Assembly (NCBI RefSeq): GCF_946886105.1
Contig: NZ_CAMPHV010000037.1
Coordinates: forward strand, 1-57,019
Source of the DNA: an uncultured Pseudomonas sp.
Lineage (GTDB): Bacteria; Pseudomonadota; Gammaproteobacteria; Pseudomonadales; Pseudomonadaceae
Reading direction: 5' to 3'
DNA length: 57,019 bases
Below are positions 25,037-33,267 of this stretch, piece after piece (position 1 is the stretch's first letter; the number at the start of each line of letters is the position of its first letter). A model generated the notes under the pieces. The model made no database searches. It was not told the origin of the DNA and saw nothing but the letters and a program-made list of their open reading frames with translations. The position numbers were made by a program, and so were the translations under genes.

Positions 25037-27903
25037 ACCAATCCGTTAACGCTCCCGCCGACCTGAAACCGGCGGTCTGCCCACTGTTAACCGCCGTACT
25101 GCCGGTGCGTTATGCCATTGGCCCCATCGACCCGCGCAATCCGTCGAGTCTGGATGCCGCGACCCTTGGTTTGCCTGGGCTTGAAGGTCAATTCCCCGAT
25201 CTGGGGCCGGATCACCCGCAGCTACAGGATCGCCCTCTGGGCTACGTGCCGCGCATGCTGCGTGACGGCTGGCTCTACCTCTGGGAAGAGTCCTTGCGGG
25301 AGCTCAGCGAATATCAGGTAGAAGCCTCGCAGCTCACCCTGAGCGGACGCGGCGGCGCACAGGATCAAGCTTCGCTCGCCTACCTGATGCTGGAAGCCGG
25401 CGCGCCGGTGCTGCTTGCATGGTCTCCGGTACGTTGGAGCGACGAACAATTCGCTGAAGCGGAACAACAAGCCGAGGCACGCCAGCGAACCATGCGCGAA
25501 CTGGTGCCCGGCGTCGGCCCGTTCAGCGGCCAGGTGCAAGTTCTGCACCCGCAGATCGGCGACGTCAGGCCGGAGAACTTCCGCTGGAGCAGTGCTCCCC
25601 AGCCAAGCTACTGGCTGCTGGAAGAGCCGCCGCTCAAACGCTTGAACCGCTGCGAGCAACAGCACTATGCGTTGCTGGATGATCCCTGGGGCGTGTTGTT
25701 CGACCTCGCCAGCCTCTTGCGGGTGCGCAACCAGGCATTCGACAAGCTCAACCGGCACCGTGCCGACGATTGGTCAGTGGCGGCCGTCTTGAAATCCGTC
25801 AGCGACAGCGACGATGAGGTGCGCAAAAACCTCGCCTCCCTCGTCGATATGCCTTATCTGCAACGAACCCTGCAAGAACAGGAGCGCGAGCACGAGGCCC
25901 TGGATAATGATCGGCGGCGCATCGCCGACGCCTGGGCGGCCTGGTTCTCGACCTGGGGCGATCAGCCGCCATCCAGCCTGGCCAGTGCGTGCGAACACTT
26001 CGATATCGCCCAAGCCGATGCCCGCGATACGCTGGAGGCCAGTTTCGCCGCCGCCTGCCTCGGGCCTGCCGCCACCTCCAGCGGGCTCAAGGCTATCGAA
26101 TTGGCCCTCGACCCTGCCAGTACTCCTGGCAAACCCTGGCTGCTCTGGGCAGTGCTGGGCGTGCGCGAGCGCATCGACCCCGGCCAACTCAAACAACTGT
26201 TGCAGGTGCCCGAGAACCTGGCGCCCGTCGCTGACGACCTGAGCAAGGGGGCCGCCAATATGGGGCGGGCCATGGCTCTGGTGGCGGCATTGAACGACGG
26301 GGGGGGGCGCCTCGAACGCCTGACCCCGGCGCACGGCGGCGAACCCCTGTTCGCCGCGCTATCACCCATTTTAGGTGGCCGTTTGCGCAGCCTCGCCGAG
26401 CAGCTCCACCCGCTCGCCTATAACTTGATGACCGCCATGCTCGCCCGCAGCCAACAGCGTATGGAGCTCGAACAACTACCGCGCTACGACGCCTTGCGTT
26501 GGCTCAACGAACAGATGGGCCAGGCCCATAACAAGAGCCAAAGGCGCAGCCTGAAAAAGCGCATTGAGCAGATCGAGCGCGAGCAAGCCCGTACCCCGAG
26601 CACCGGCACCTCCGCGCTGCCCGAGAAGAGCCCCACGGCCAGCCAGGTCGAAGAGGCCGTTCCTCATCTACGCGTGGTGTCCAACACCCCGCCGGCCCCG
26701 GCACATCCCCAGCCGGGTTATGGCAGCGAGGCGCCGCGCGTGCCAGCGGCACCCGCGAAGCCCACAGTGGTTCTGCCATCGCTGGGGAGCCAAGCCGGCA
26801 AGGTGGGGTTACCGCGCAATATCGGCGAATTGCTCGACGAAGCGCCATTAAAGACGCTGATTGCGATAGTGGCGGTGTGGAATCTAGAAAGAGTTGGTTC
26901 TACATGGGCGGACGATAGAACAGCAAAGAATTTTATCGCTGCCGGAAGCGCTTTCATGGCGACTCTAACCGCTTCCGCCGCCGTACTACAGCAGCTGGCC
27001 GATTCCGACTGGCAAAAGCATGTAGCGCAGGCAGGGAAGGTTAATCCAGAAGCCCAGAAGCTACTGGCCAATGCCTTGGGAGCTGGTGCGGTCGCCATGC
27101 TGTTCCAGGCCATTACCGCCGGTATCGACGTGTTCTACTACGGTTGGCAGGCGCTGGACGCCTACCGTGCCGGGGACCTGGACACGGCGGCGGTCAGTGC
27201 AGGCCTGGCCGGCGCCAACTTGGCCTATGCCCGCGTCTCCGTGCAGGCCATGCGCGCCCTGCGCATCGCCCGCGCCGCCGTGCTGGCCGGCGAGGCCGAG
27301 GCCCTGGCCACCGGCATCCGGGTACTGAGCCTGCCGTTACGGCTCAGCTTGCTCGGCCTTACCATCACCATTCTCCTGGGCCTGATTTCCCTGTTCTACA
27401 CCCATGACACGCCGCTGGAACAGTGGCTCAAGCAAACCCGCTTCGGCCGCCGCCCCGCCGACTGGGCTGGCGACTTCGCTGGCACCATGCGCGCCTTCTA
27501 CCAGGTCGTGCTGCCAGTGCGCCTGAGCCTGGAAAGCTGGAACGAGCAGAACCCGCGCACGGGGGCAATAGTCGAAGAGCGGCGTTTATACCTGCGCCTG
27601 CCCGGGCAAAAGGAATATCGCCAGGGCATGGTCAGCTTCGATGGCGTTGAGGAGTGGAAGCATGAAACCGGCCTGTTCGGTTCGGCCAGCCGTTGTATTC
27701 CGCTGGTCTGGAGCGAGGAAGACCCCATCCCCTTCGACCTGGATACAGGCAGCCGCGTGACGCCCGAGCCCGATGGCAGCGTGCGCCTGCGCCGCGCCTA
27801 CCACGAACAGGGTCTCGAAAGCCTGGTGGGCGTGCGCGGTAGCCTGACTTACCAACCCATCGACGGCCTCTACCTGCCGCCCATCGATATCGACCTGAGC
27901 TAA
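25033..27903 (+). CDS. VasX-like pore-forming T6SS effector
   Basis: 956 aa. The N-terminus 'CPLLTAVLPVRYAIGPIDP' and 'RMLRDGWLYLWEE' match the N-terminal region of VasX-family toxins. The middle is helical. From about residue 607 hydrophobic helices appear ('LIAIVAVWNL', 'ANALGAGAVAMLFQAITAGIDVFYY', 'LRLSLLGLTITILLGLISLFY' near 767-790), suggesting insertion into the target inner membrane. The last 145 residues are soluble. Around 26870-27000 the DNA is less GC-rich than its surroundings, as expected at an exchanged toxin domain. It is coupled to the adaptor gene upstream and followed after 3 bp by the immunity gene. Confidence 0.85.
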   Translation: MNQSVNAPADLKPAVCPLLTAVLPVRYAIGPIDPRNPSSLDAATLGLPGLEGQFPDLGPDHPQLQDRPLGYVPRMLRDGWLYLWEESLRELSEYQVEASQLTLSGRGGAQDQASLAYLMLEAGAPVLLAWSPVRWSDEQFAEAEQQAEARQRTMRELVPGVGPFSGQVQVLHPQIGDVRPENFRWSSAPQPSYWLLEEPPLKRLNRCEQQHYALLDDPWGVLFDLASLLRVRNQAFDKLNRHRADDWSVAAVLKSVSDSDDEVRKNLASLVDMPYLQRTLQEQEREHEALDNDRRRIADAWAAWFSTWGDQPPSSLASACEHFDIAQADARDTLEASFAAACLGPAATSSGLKAIELALDPASTPGKPWLLWAVLGVRERIDPGQLKQLLQVPENLAPVADDLSKGAANMGRAMALVAALNDGGGRLERLTPAHGGEPLFAALSPILGGRLRSLAEQLHPLAYNLMTAMLARSQQRMELEQLPRYDALRWLNEQMGQAHNKSQRRSLKKRIEQIEREQARTPSTGTSALPEKSPTASQVEEAVPHLRVVSNTPPAPAHPQPGYGSEAPRVPAAPAKPTVVLPSLGSQAGKVGLPRNIGELLDEAPLKTLIAIVAVWNLERVGSTWADDRTAKNFIAAGSAFMATLTASAAVLQQLADSDWQKHVAQAGKVNPEAQKLLANALGAGAVAMLFQAITAGIDVFYYGWQALDAYRAGDLDTAAVSAGLAGANLAYARVSVQAMRALRIARAAVLAGEAEALATGIRVLSLPLRLSLLGLTITILLGLISLFYTHDTPLEQWLKQTRFGRRPADWAGDFAGTMRAFYQVVLPVRLSLESWNEQNPRTGAIVEERRLYLRLPGQKEYRQGMVSFDGVEEWKHETGLFGSASRCIPLVWSEEDPIPFDLDTGSRVTPEPDGSVRLRRAYHEQGLESLVGVRGSLTYQPIDGLYLPPIDIDLS

Positions 27904-28308
27904 GCCATGACCGACACCACAACCCACCCCTTCGCCCAGCGCCTGAGCCAAGCGCCGGACAGCCGCCTGCTACGTTCCGACCAGGGCACCGGCGCCGACT
28001 TGATGTGCATGCCCGAGGTCGAGGAGCAGACCGAGCAATACCTGGCTATCGAACATGGCGATAGCGCGGATCGGGGGATGTTGACCGGAGCGCTAGGGGG
28101 GGGGCTAGGCGTTTTTTGTGTTGTCATGGCGCTAAGCGCATACGCAGATAGGGATATGGATTGGGTGCTCTATTGTCTGGTCACAGGTTTGGCTGTCTTT
28201 TTAGCCCCCTTCCTCTGGGAAATCCTGCGCCCCATGCCGCTACCCATTCTGCTTAACCGGCGCACCCGCGAGCTGTACTTCGAGCAGGAAGGCGAGCTGT
28301 ATCACACG
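27856..28308 (+). repeat. 453-bp identical repeat, copy 1
   Basis: Base-for-base the same as 30690-31142 by eye. It covers the last 48 bases of the toxin gene and the first two-thirds of the immunity gene's N-terminal half. Such identity points to recent duplication or gene conversion. Confidence 0.8.
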
Positions 28309-28860
28309 CCCTGGGACGGTATCGCCGCCGCTGCCTATACCTTCGGCACCGTCGGCCCCTATACCGGCGGCATGCGCCATGCCTCTCTCGAAGCGCTGCT
28401 GCACCGTTACGGCCACCCCAATGAGCCAGTGCTAATCAACCTGGGTTCCCCCATCGGCAAGAGCCTGGATATGCAACTGGGTTTCTGGGAGTACCTGCGC
28501 GCCTATATGGACAACGGCCCCTGGTTCGACGAGCAGGGCCACCACAGCGAGTCGGATGCCTTTAACCAGAGCCTGCTGGAGGTGCGCCAGAGCAAGGGGC
28601 AGTGGACTCGGTTGCACTGGGGGAGATTGGTAAAGGAATACAAAGAGAACAACGGACGCAACTTCCTCAGTTCTTCCCGCTTTATGCTCATACTCCTGAG
28701 CGCTTTGCTCGCGCCTGTCAATGCCCTGCAGAACTTCACCTATGCCATCGCCAAACGTCGCTCGCGCAGTCGCTGGCCGGCGCTGATCGCCGAACGCCTG
28801 CGCCCGGACGGCCCCAGCAGCCGGCTGGTCGATCTGGAACGGGAGCAGGGTGCGGCATGA
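27907..28860 (+). CDS. Immunity protein for the VasX-like toxin (DUF6708-type), copy 1
   Basis: 317 aa membrane protein. N-terminal soluble part, then two hydrophobic segments at about residues 60-105 ('GVFCVVMALSAYA', 'LYCLVTGLAVFLAPFLW'), a conserved 'RRTRELYFEQEGELYHTPWDG' (in part) soluble domain, and another hydrophobic segment near residue 260 ('FMLILLSALLAPVNAL'). A DUF6708-like assignment is from memory. Position 3 bp after a pore-forming T6SS toxin and membrane location fit an immunity role in the inner membrane. It differs from copy 2 mainly in the hydrophobic segments. Confidence 0.75.
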   Translation: MTDTTTHPFAQRLSQAPDSRLLRSDQGTGADLMCMPEVEEQTEQYLAIEHGDSADRGMLTGALGGGLGVFCVVMALSAYADRDMDWVLYCLVTGLAVFLAPFLWEILRPMPLPILLNRRTRELYFEQEGELYHTPWDGIAAAAYTFGTVGPYTGGMRHASLEALLHRYGHPNEPVLINLGSPIGKSLDMQLGFWEYLRAYMDNGPWFDEQGHHSESDAFNQSLLEVRQSKGQWTRLHWGRLVKEYKENNGRNFLSSSRFMLILLSALLAPVNALQNFTYAIAKRRSRSRWPALIAERLRPDGPSSRLVDLEREQGAA

Positions 28861-29320
28861 CGCAAGCCACTGCCCACCTTGTGCCGGCGACTTCGCCGGC
28901 ACCATGCGCGCCTTCTACCAGATCGTACTGCCGGTGCGCCTGAGCCTGGAAAGCTGGAACGAGCAGAACACGCGCACGGGGGCAATAGTCGAAGAACGGC
29001 GCTTATACCTGCGCCTGCCCGGCCAAAAGCAATACCGCCAGGGCATGCTCAGCTTCGATGGCGTTGAGGAATGGAAGCATGAAACCGGCCTGTTCGGCTC
29101 GGCCAACCGTTGCATTCCGCTGGTCTGGGGCGAGGACGACCCCATCCCCTTCGACCTGGATAGCGGCAGCCGCGTGACGCCCGAGCCCGATGGCAGCGTG
29201 CGCCTGCGCCGCGCCTATCACGAGCTGGGCCTCGAAAGCCTGGTGGGCGTTCGCGGCAGCCTGACCTATCAACCCATTGACGGCCTCTATCTGCCGCCCA
29301 TCGATATCGACCTGAGCTAA
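28850..29320 (+). pseudogene. Detached C-terminal tail of the VasX-like toxin, copy 2
   Basis: From 28886 the encoded protein repeats the last 145 residues of the toxin ('GDFAGTMRAFYQIVLPVRLSLESWNEQN' in part) with few changes. It lacks the carrier, adaptor-binding and pore regions. An ATG at 28850 inside the preceding immunity gene opens the frame, but no ribosome-binding site supports it. It is probably a recombination relic that accompanies the second immunity gene. Confidence 0.7.
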
Positions 29321-29323
29321 GCC

Positions 29324-30277
29324 ATGACCGACAGCACAGCCCACCCCTTCGCCCAACGCCTGAGCCAGGCGCCGGACAGCCGCCTGCTCTACGCCGAGCA
29401 GTCCACTGGCGCTGAGTTGCTATGCATTCCCGAGGTAGAGGGACAGACCGAGCATTGCTTGGCCATCGAACATGGCGATAGCGCGGACCGGGGGATGCTG
29501 ACCGGTGCCTTGGCCGGTGTAGGAGGGGTGTTTTTGGGCGGTTTCTCCATTGCCTTTTATTTGGATAATCGATCCGAACCAGCGTTGACATGCTTTCTTA
29601 TGGCTCTTGCGTGTTCTGTATTGCCCTTCCTCTGGGAAGTGCTTCGCCCCATGCCGCTGCCCATTCTGCTTAATCGCCGCACTCGCGAGCTGTACTTCGA
29701 GCAGGAGGGCGAGTTGTACCATACACCCTGGGACGGTATCGCTGCCGCGGCCTATACCTTCGGCACCGTCGGCCCCTATACCGGCGGCATGCGCCATGCC
29801 TCTCTCGAAACTTTGCTGCACCGTTACGGTCACCCTGGCGAGCAAGTGCTGATCAATCTGGGCTCGCCCCTGGGCAAGAGCCTGGATATGCAACTGGGTT
29901 TCTGGGAATACCTGCGCGCCTATATGGACAAGGGTCCCTGGTTCGACGAGCAGGGCAACCATAGCGAGTCGGATGCCTTTAACCGGAGCCTGCTGGAGGT
30001 GCGTCAGAGCAAGGGGCAGTCGGTACGCCTGTACTGGGGGCTGATCAAAGAAGAATACAACGCCAATAAGGGGCGCAACTTTCTCAGCTACATCGACTTC
30101 ATGCTGCTGTTCGGCAGCATCATGCTGATGCCCGTCCGTACCCTGCAGAACTTCACCTACGCCATTGCCAAGCGCCGTTCGCGCAGCCGCTGGCCGGCGC
30201 TGATCGCCGAACGTCTGCGCCCGGATGGTCCCCATAGCCGGCTGGTCGATCTGGAACGGGAACAGGGTGTGGTATGA
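29324..30277 (+). CDS. Immunity protein (DUF6708-type), copy 2
   Basis: 317 aa, same length and architecture as copy 1. The soluble middle ('LPILLNRRTRELYFEQEG', 'DMQLGFWEYLRAYMD') is nearly identical. The first hydrophobic segment ('GVFLGGFSIAFYLDNRSEPALTCF') and the later one ('FMLLFGSIMLMPVRTL') are clearly different. It follows a toxin tail by 3 bp, as copy 1 follows the full toxin. It probably protects against a related toxin with a different pore domain. Confidence 0.72.
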   Translation: MTDSTAHPFAQRLSQAPDSRLLYAEQSTGAELLCIPEVEGQTEHCLAIEHGDSADRGMLTGALAGVGGVFLGGFSIAFYLDNRSEPALTCFLMALACSVLPFLWEVLRPMPLPILLNRRTRELYFEQEGELYHTPWDGIAAAAYTFGTVGPYTGGMRHASLETLLHRYGHPGEQVLINLGSPLGKSLDMQLGFWEYLRAYMDKGPWFDEQGNHSESDAFNRSLLEVRQSKGQSVRLYWGLIKEEYNANKGRNFLSYIDFMLLFGSIMLMPVRTLQNFTYAIAKRRSRSRWPALIAERLRPDGPHSRLVDLEREQGVV

Positions 30278-30737
30278 CGCAAGCCACAGCCCACCTTGTA
30301 CCGGCGATTTCGCCGGCACCATGCGCGCCTTCTACCAAATCGTGCTGCCGGTGCGCCTGAGCCTGGAAAGCTGGAACGAGCAGAACCAGCGCACGGGGGC
30401 AATAGTCGAAGAACGGCATTTATACCTGCGCCTGCCCGGCCAAAAGCAATACCGCCAAGGCATGGTCAGCTTCGATGGCATTGAGGAATGGAAGTATGAA
30501 ACCGGTATGTTCGGCTCGGCCCGCCGTTGCGTTCCGCTGGTCTGGAGCGAGGAAGACCCCATCCCCTTCGACCTGGATAGTGGCAGCCGCGTGACGCCCG
30601 AGCCCGATGGCAGCGTGCGCTTGCGCCGCGCCTACCATGAGCAGGGCCTCGAAAGCCTGGTGGGCGTTCGCGGTAGCCTGACTTACCAGCCCATCGACGG
30701 CCTCTACCTGCCGCCCATCGATATCGACCTGAGCTAA
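30225..30737 (+). pseudogene. Detached C-terminal tail of the VasX-like toxin, copy 3
   Basis: Toxin homology starts at 30303 and runs to the stop, giving a second headless copy of the last 145 residues. The ATG at 30225 lies inside the preceding immunity gene in another frame and encodes unrelated residues first. Translation is doubtful. Confidence 0.68.
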
Positions 30738-31142
30738 GCCATGACCGACACCACAACCCACCCCTTCGCCCAGCGCCTGAGCCAAGCGCCGGACAGCCGC
30801 CTGCTACGTTCCGACCAGGGCACCGGCGCCGACTTGATGTGCATGCCCGAGGTCGAGGAGCAGACCGAGCAATACCTGGCTATCGAACATGGCGATAGCG
30901 CGGATCGGGGGATGTTGACCGGAGCGCTAGGGGGGGGGCTAGGCGTTTTTTGTGTTGTCATGGCGCTAAGCGCATACGCAGATAGGGATATGGATTGGGT
31001 GCTCTATTGTCTGGTCACAGGTTTGGCTGTCTTTTTAGCCCCCTTCCTCTGGGAAATCCTGCGCCCCATGCCGCTACCCATTCTGCTTAACCGGCGCACC
31101 CGCGAGCTGTACTTCGAGCAGGAAGGCGAGCTGTATCACACG
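30690..31142 (+). repeat. 453-bp identical repeat, copy 2
   Basis: Partner of 27856-28308 at a distance of 2834 bp in direct orientation. Recombination between the two would delete toxin-tail/immunity unit 2. Confidence 0.8.
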
Positions 31143-31402
31143 TCCTGGGATGGGATCGCCGCCGCTGCCTATACCTTCGGCACCGTCGGCCCTATACCGG
31201 CGGCATGCGCCATGCCTCTCTCGAAGCTTTGCTGCACCGTTACGGCCACCCCGGTGAGCTGTGGGATGCCAGCGACATAGCCGAGAAAGCCAGCGAGATT
31301 CTCGAACAAGTGGTGTCCGGGCTGGATCGGGGCAAGGAGCTTGACCTTCCGATCACTGAGATTTACCGCCGTTGCGGTGAACCTTTACCGCCCAAACCCT
31401 AA
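30741..31402 (+). pseudogene. Broken third immunity gene (DUF6708-type)
   Basis: The first 150 codons equal copy 1. At 31190-31192 a run of four C (as in copy 1) is reduced to three, shifting the frame, so the ORF ends at 31280 with unrelated residues. In the shifted frame the family sequence goes on ('MRHASLEALLHRYGHPGE'). It then changes to 'LWDASDIAEKASEILEQVV' and ends at 31402, so the 3' half was replaced by another sequence. Two independent lesions make it a pseudogene unless the base call at the C-run is wrong. Confidence 0.8.
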
Positions 31403-31542
31403 GTCCCTGTCACTACCAGATATTGAATGGCGTACCGGTAGTGCAGGCTTGCAATTGAGCGTGGTTTAGGCCGATGGGACGAGAGGGGCATCATCGATAC
31501 AGGGCTGGCCGGGAGGTGAATCGGCAGGCCCCGGGCCTGTTT

Positions 31543-31566
31543 GGAGCCGGGGAAACCCCGGACTCC
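31543..31566 (-). terminator. Stable hairpin downstream of the effector gene
   Basis: CCGGGG-TTT-CCCCGG flanked by GGAG/CTCC arms lies 33 bp beyond the stop of the minus-strand effector. It lacks a T-tract, so it may be an mRNA 3' end-protecting hairpin rather than a true terminator. The 196 bp between 31403 and 31598 hold nothing else. Confidence 0.4.
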
Positions 31567-31598
31567 AATTAAGGCAGGCGCATCGACACGCGGGTCGG

Positions 31599-33122
31599 TT
31601 ACACGTTGCGCTCGGCGTTGTTCAGTGGATGAGAAGGTTGTTCCGTCCCGGTGGGATGGGGTTCTTCTTCCACGATATCCAGCACGACGTGGTCGTTCGT
31701 TGTGCTGGCCGTCGGGGCATGGCCGGCCGCGTTCTGTGGCGGCTGTAGCCCTTGCGCCGTCATTTCCAGGCCGTCGTCGTGCGGTTCGGTGGGCACAGGC
31801 TGGGAACCGGCCGGCCGGCCATGCAGGTAGTTGGCGGCGTTATCCCGAATGAAGCTGGATGCCCTGTCAGCCAAAGTATCACCCGCGACCGAGGCAGCGC
31901 TCCAAGCGGCGAATGACGCTGCGTTACCGATGGTAGCCGCCGTTTTGTCGATCAGTCCCGTGGCGAGGTCACCCAGGCCGTGTTTCTCCGCCTGTTTTTT
32001 GATGCCTTCCCTCGCCAAAGTGGTGAGTGCGTACCCTCCTCCAAGGCCGCCGACATTCTGTAGCAAGCTGCCGGCGTTGCCGAAGTCGCGGATTGCCTGC
32101 AAGCCGTTGGTCGCTATATCCACGGGTAGCTGCGCCGTGCGCTTGCCAAGGTTGGTCATGGCGTCCCGAGCGCTGTAATTTTTCAGCGCCGTGTAGCTCG
32201 CCTCCCAATCCTGTTTACCGAGCAGGTATTCGGGGCCGACGCGGTGGTTGCTCTCGTTTATATGATGCTGCGCGGAAGAGGAGGCTGCGCCCAGTATGGG
32301 GGTACCGGCAACGTTGATCGTGGTGGTCATCGCCGCGGCCGCTTTTTCCGTCATCTTCAGCGCGGCGGGAACCAACGCCGTATGAGCGACGCCCATCAAG
32401 CTGAAGGTCTGGATGGTCAGAGCCGCTTCGCCGGCTTTGCGCGCCAGGCTGGGCTCTCGCGCCTTGGCTGCATCGGCCATCACCGGCTCCAGTTCATCCG
32501 GTTTGGCGCTCAGCCATAGGGTATCGCTGGTCGCATTCTTCAGCAGGCCAGTTCCGCCTGCGACTTTGTCCATCGCCCCGCCGAACACCCCGCCAGTGAA
32601 AGATGACAAGACCTTGTGGTCAGGAGACAGCGCAGGAATGGTACTGAGCTTGGCTGACGCTGCGCCGTAGGGTATCGAGTTGACGAAGCCCGCTAGCGGT
32701 CGGCTGACGCGATCCAGCATCTGCCCCTTGGCCAGGGTGGCCTCGATGCTTTGCGGCGTTTCCCCCATCTCGTTCAGGCGAGTCGCTCGCTGTTCGATGA
32801 GTTGGGTGAAGGCCCCGCGGTTCTGCTCGGTGACGTGCGGCTCGAAGAATCTGGTCAGTTTTTCGCGCAGGGCGTGGGCGTTCGGCGAGTTCGCGGGGTC
32901 TTCGACGCCCGTGACAACGGCCACCGCGCTGGTCGAGGCCCCTGCGGCACCTCCCACCTCGGAGCGGAAGGAGCCATGTGTGGTGCGGAAGGACTCGCCG
33001 TTGGAGGGAACGGACTCACCGTCGGCGCGCATGGAGCCATGTGCGGTGCGGAAGGATTCTCCGTCGGAGCGCTCGGTATCATGCGCTAGAAAAGGACTGT
33101 GGCTTGGGCTGTTTATGTGCAT
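31599..33122 (-). CDS. Candidate T3SS effector with N-terminal repeats, unknown family
   Basis: 507 aa. The start at 33122 (MHINSPSHSPF) follows GGGGAG; the longer ORF would run through the HrpL box. The first 80 residues are Ser/Glu/His-rich and include three copies of a DGESFRTAHGS-like unit. The central part is helical, with Ala/Gly-rich hydrophobic stretches ('TIQTFSLMGVAHTALVPAAL', 'AAAMTTTINVAGTPILGAA', 'GGLGGGYALTTLA') that could insert in membranes. The acidic Pro-rich tail is disordered. A good HrpL box lies 83 bp upstream. It sits directly downstream of hrcU, on the same strand but with its own promoter. I do not recognise the family. Confidence 0.7.
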   Translation of the reverse strand: MHINSPSHSPFLAHDTERSDGESFRTAHGSMRADGESVPSNGESFRTTHGSFRSEVGGAAGASTSAVAVVTGVEDPANSPNAHALREKLTRFFEPHVTEQNRGAFTQLIEQRATRLNEMGETPQSIEATLAKGQMLDRVSRPLAGFVNSIPYGAASAKLSTIPALSPDHKVLSSFTGGVFGGAMDKVAGGTGLLKNATSDTLWLSAKPDELEPVMADAAKAREPSLARKAGEAALTIQTFSLMGVAHTALVPAALKMTEKAAAAMTTTINVAGTPILGAASSSAQHHINESNHRVGPEYLLGKQDWEASYTALKNYSARDAMTNLGKRTAQLPVDIATNGLQAIRDFGNAGSLLQNVGGLGGGYALTTLAREGIKKQAEKHGLGDLATGLIDKTAATIGNAASFAAWSAASVAGDTLADRASSFIRDNAANYLHGRPAGSQPVPTEPHDDGLEMTAQGLQPPQNAAGHAPTASTTNDHVVLDIVEEEPHPTGTEQPSHPLNNAERNV

Positions 33123-33204
33123 GGTAACTCCCCTTGAAATGAGAACGGATGCGAAGCGACCAGGGTCTGAGTCGCATCGATCGGGTCCCAGGCCCAGTTC
33201 CATT

Positions 33205-33232
33205 TCTGTGGAAGAAAAATCAAGCGGGTTCC
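33205..33232 (-). promoter_or_regulatory. HrpL box (GGAACC-N15-CCACAGA)
   Basis: A perfect consensus on the minus strand, between the hrcU stop codon (33268) and the effector start (33122). Confidence 0.92.
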
Positions 33233-33267
33233 AGCCACCGTACTGCGACCTAGACGTACACCGAAGG

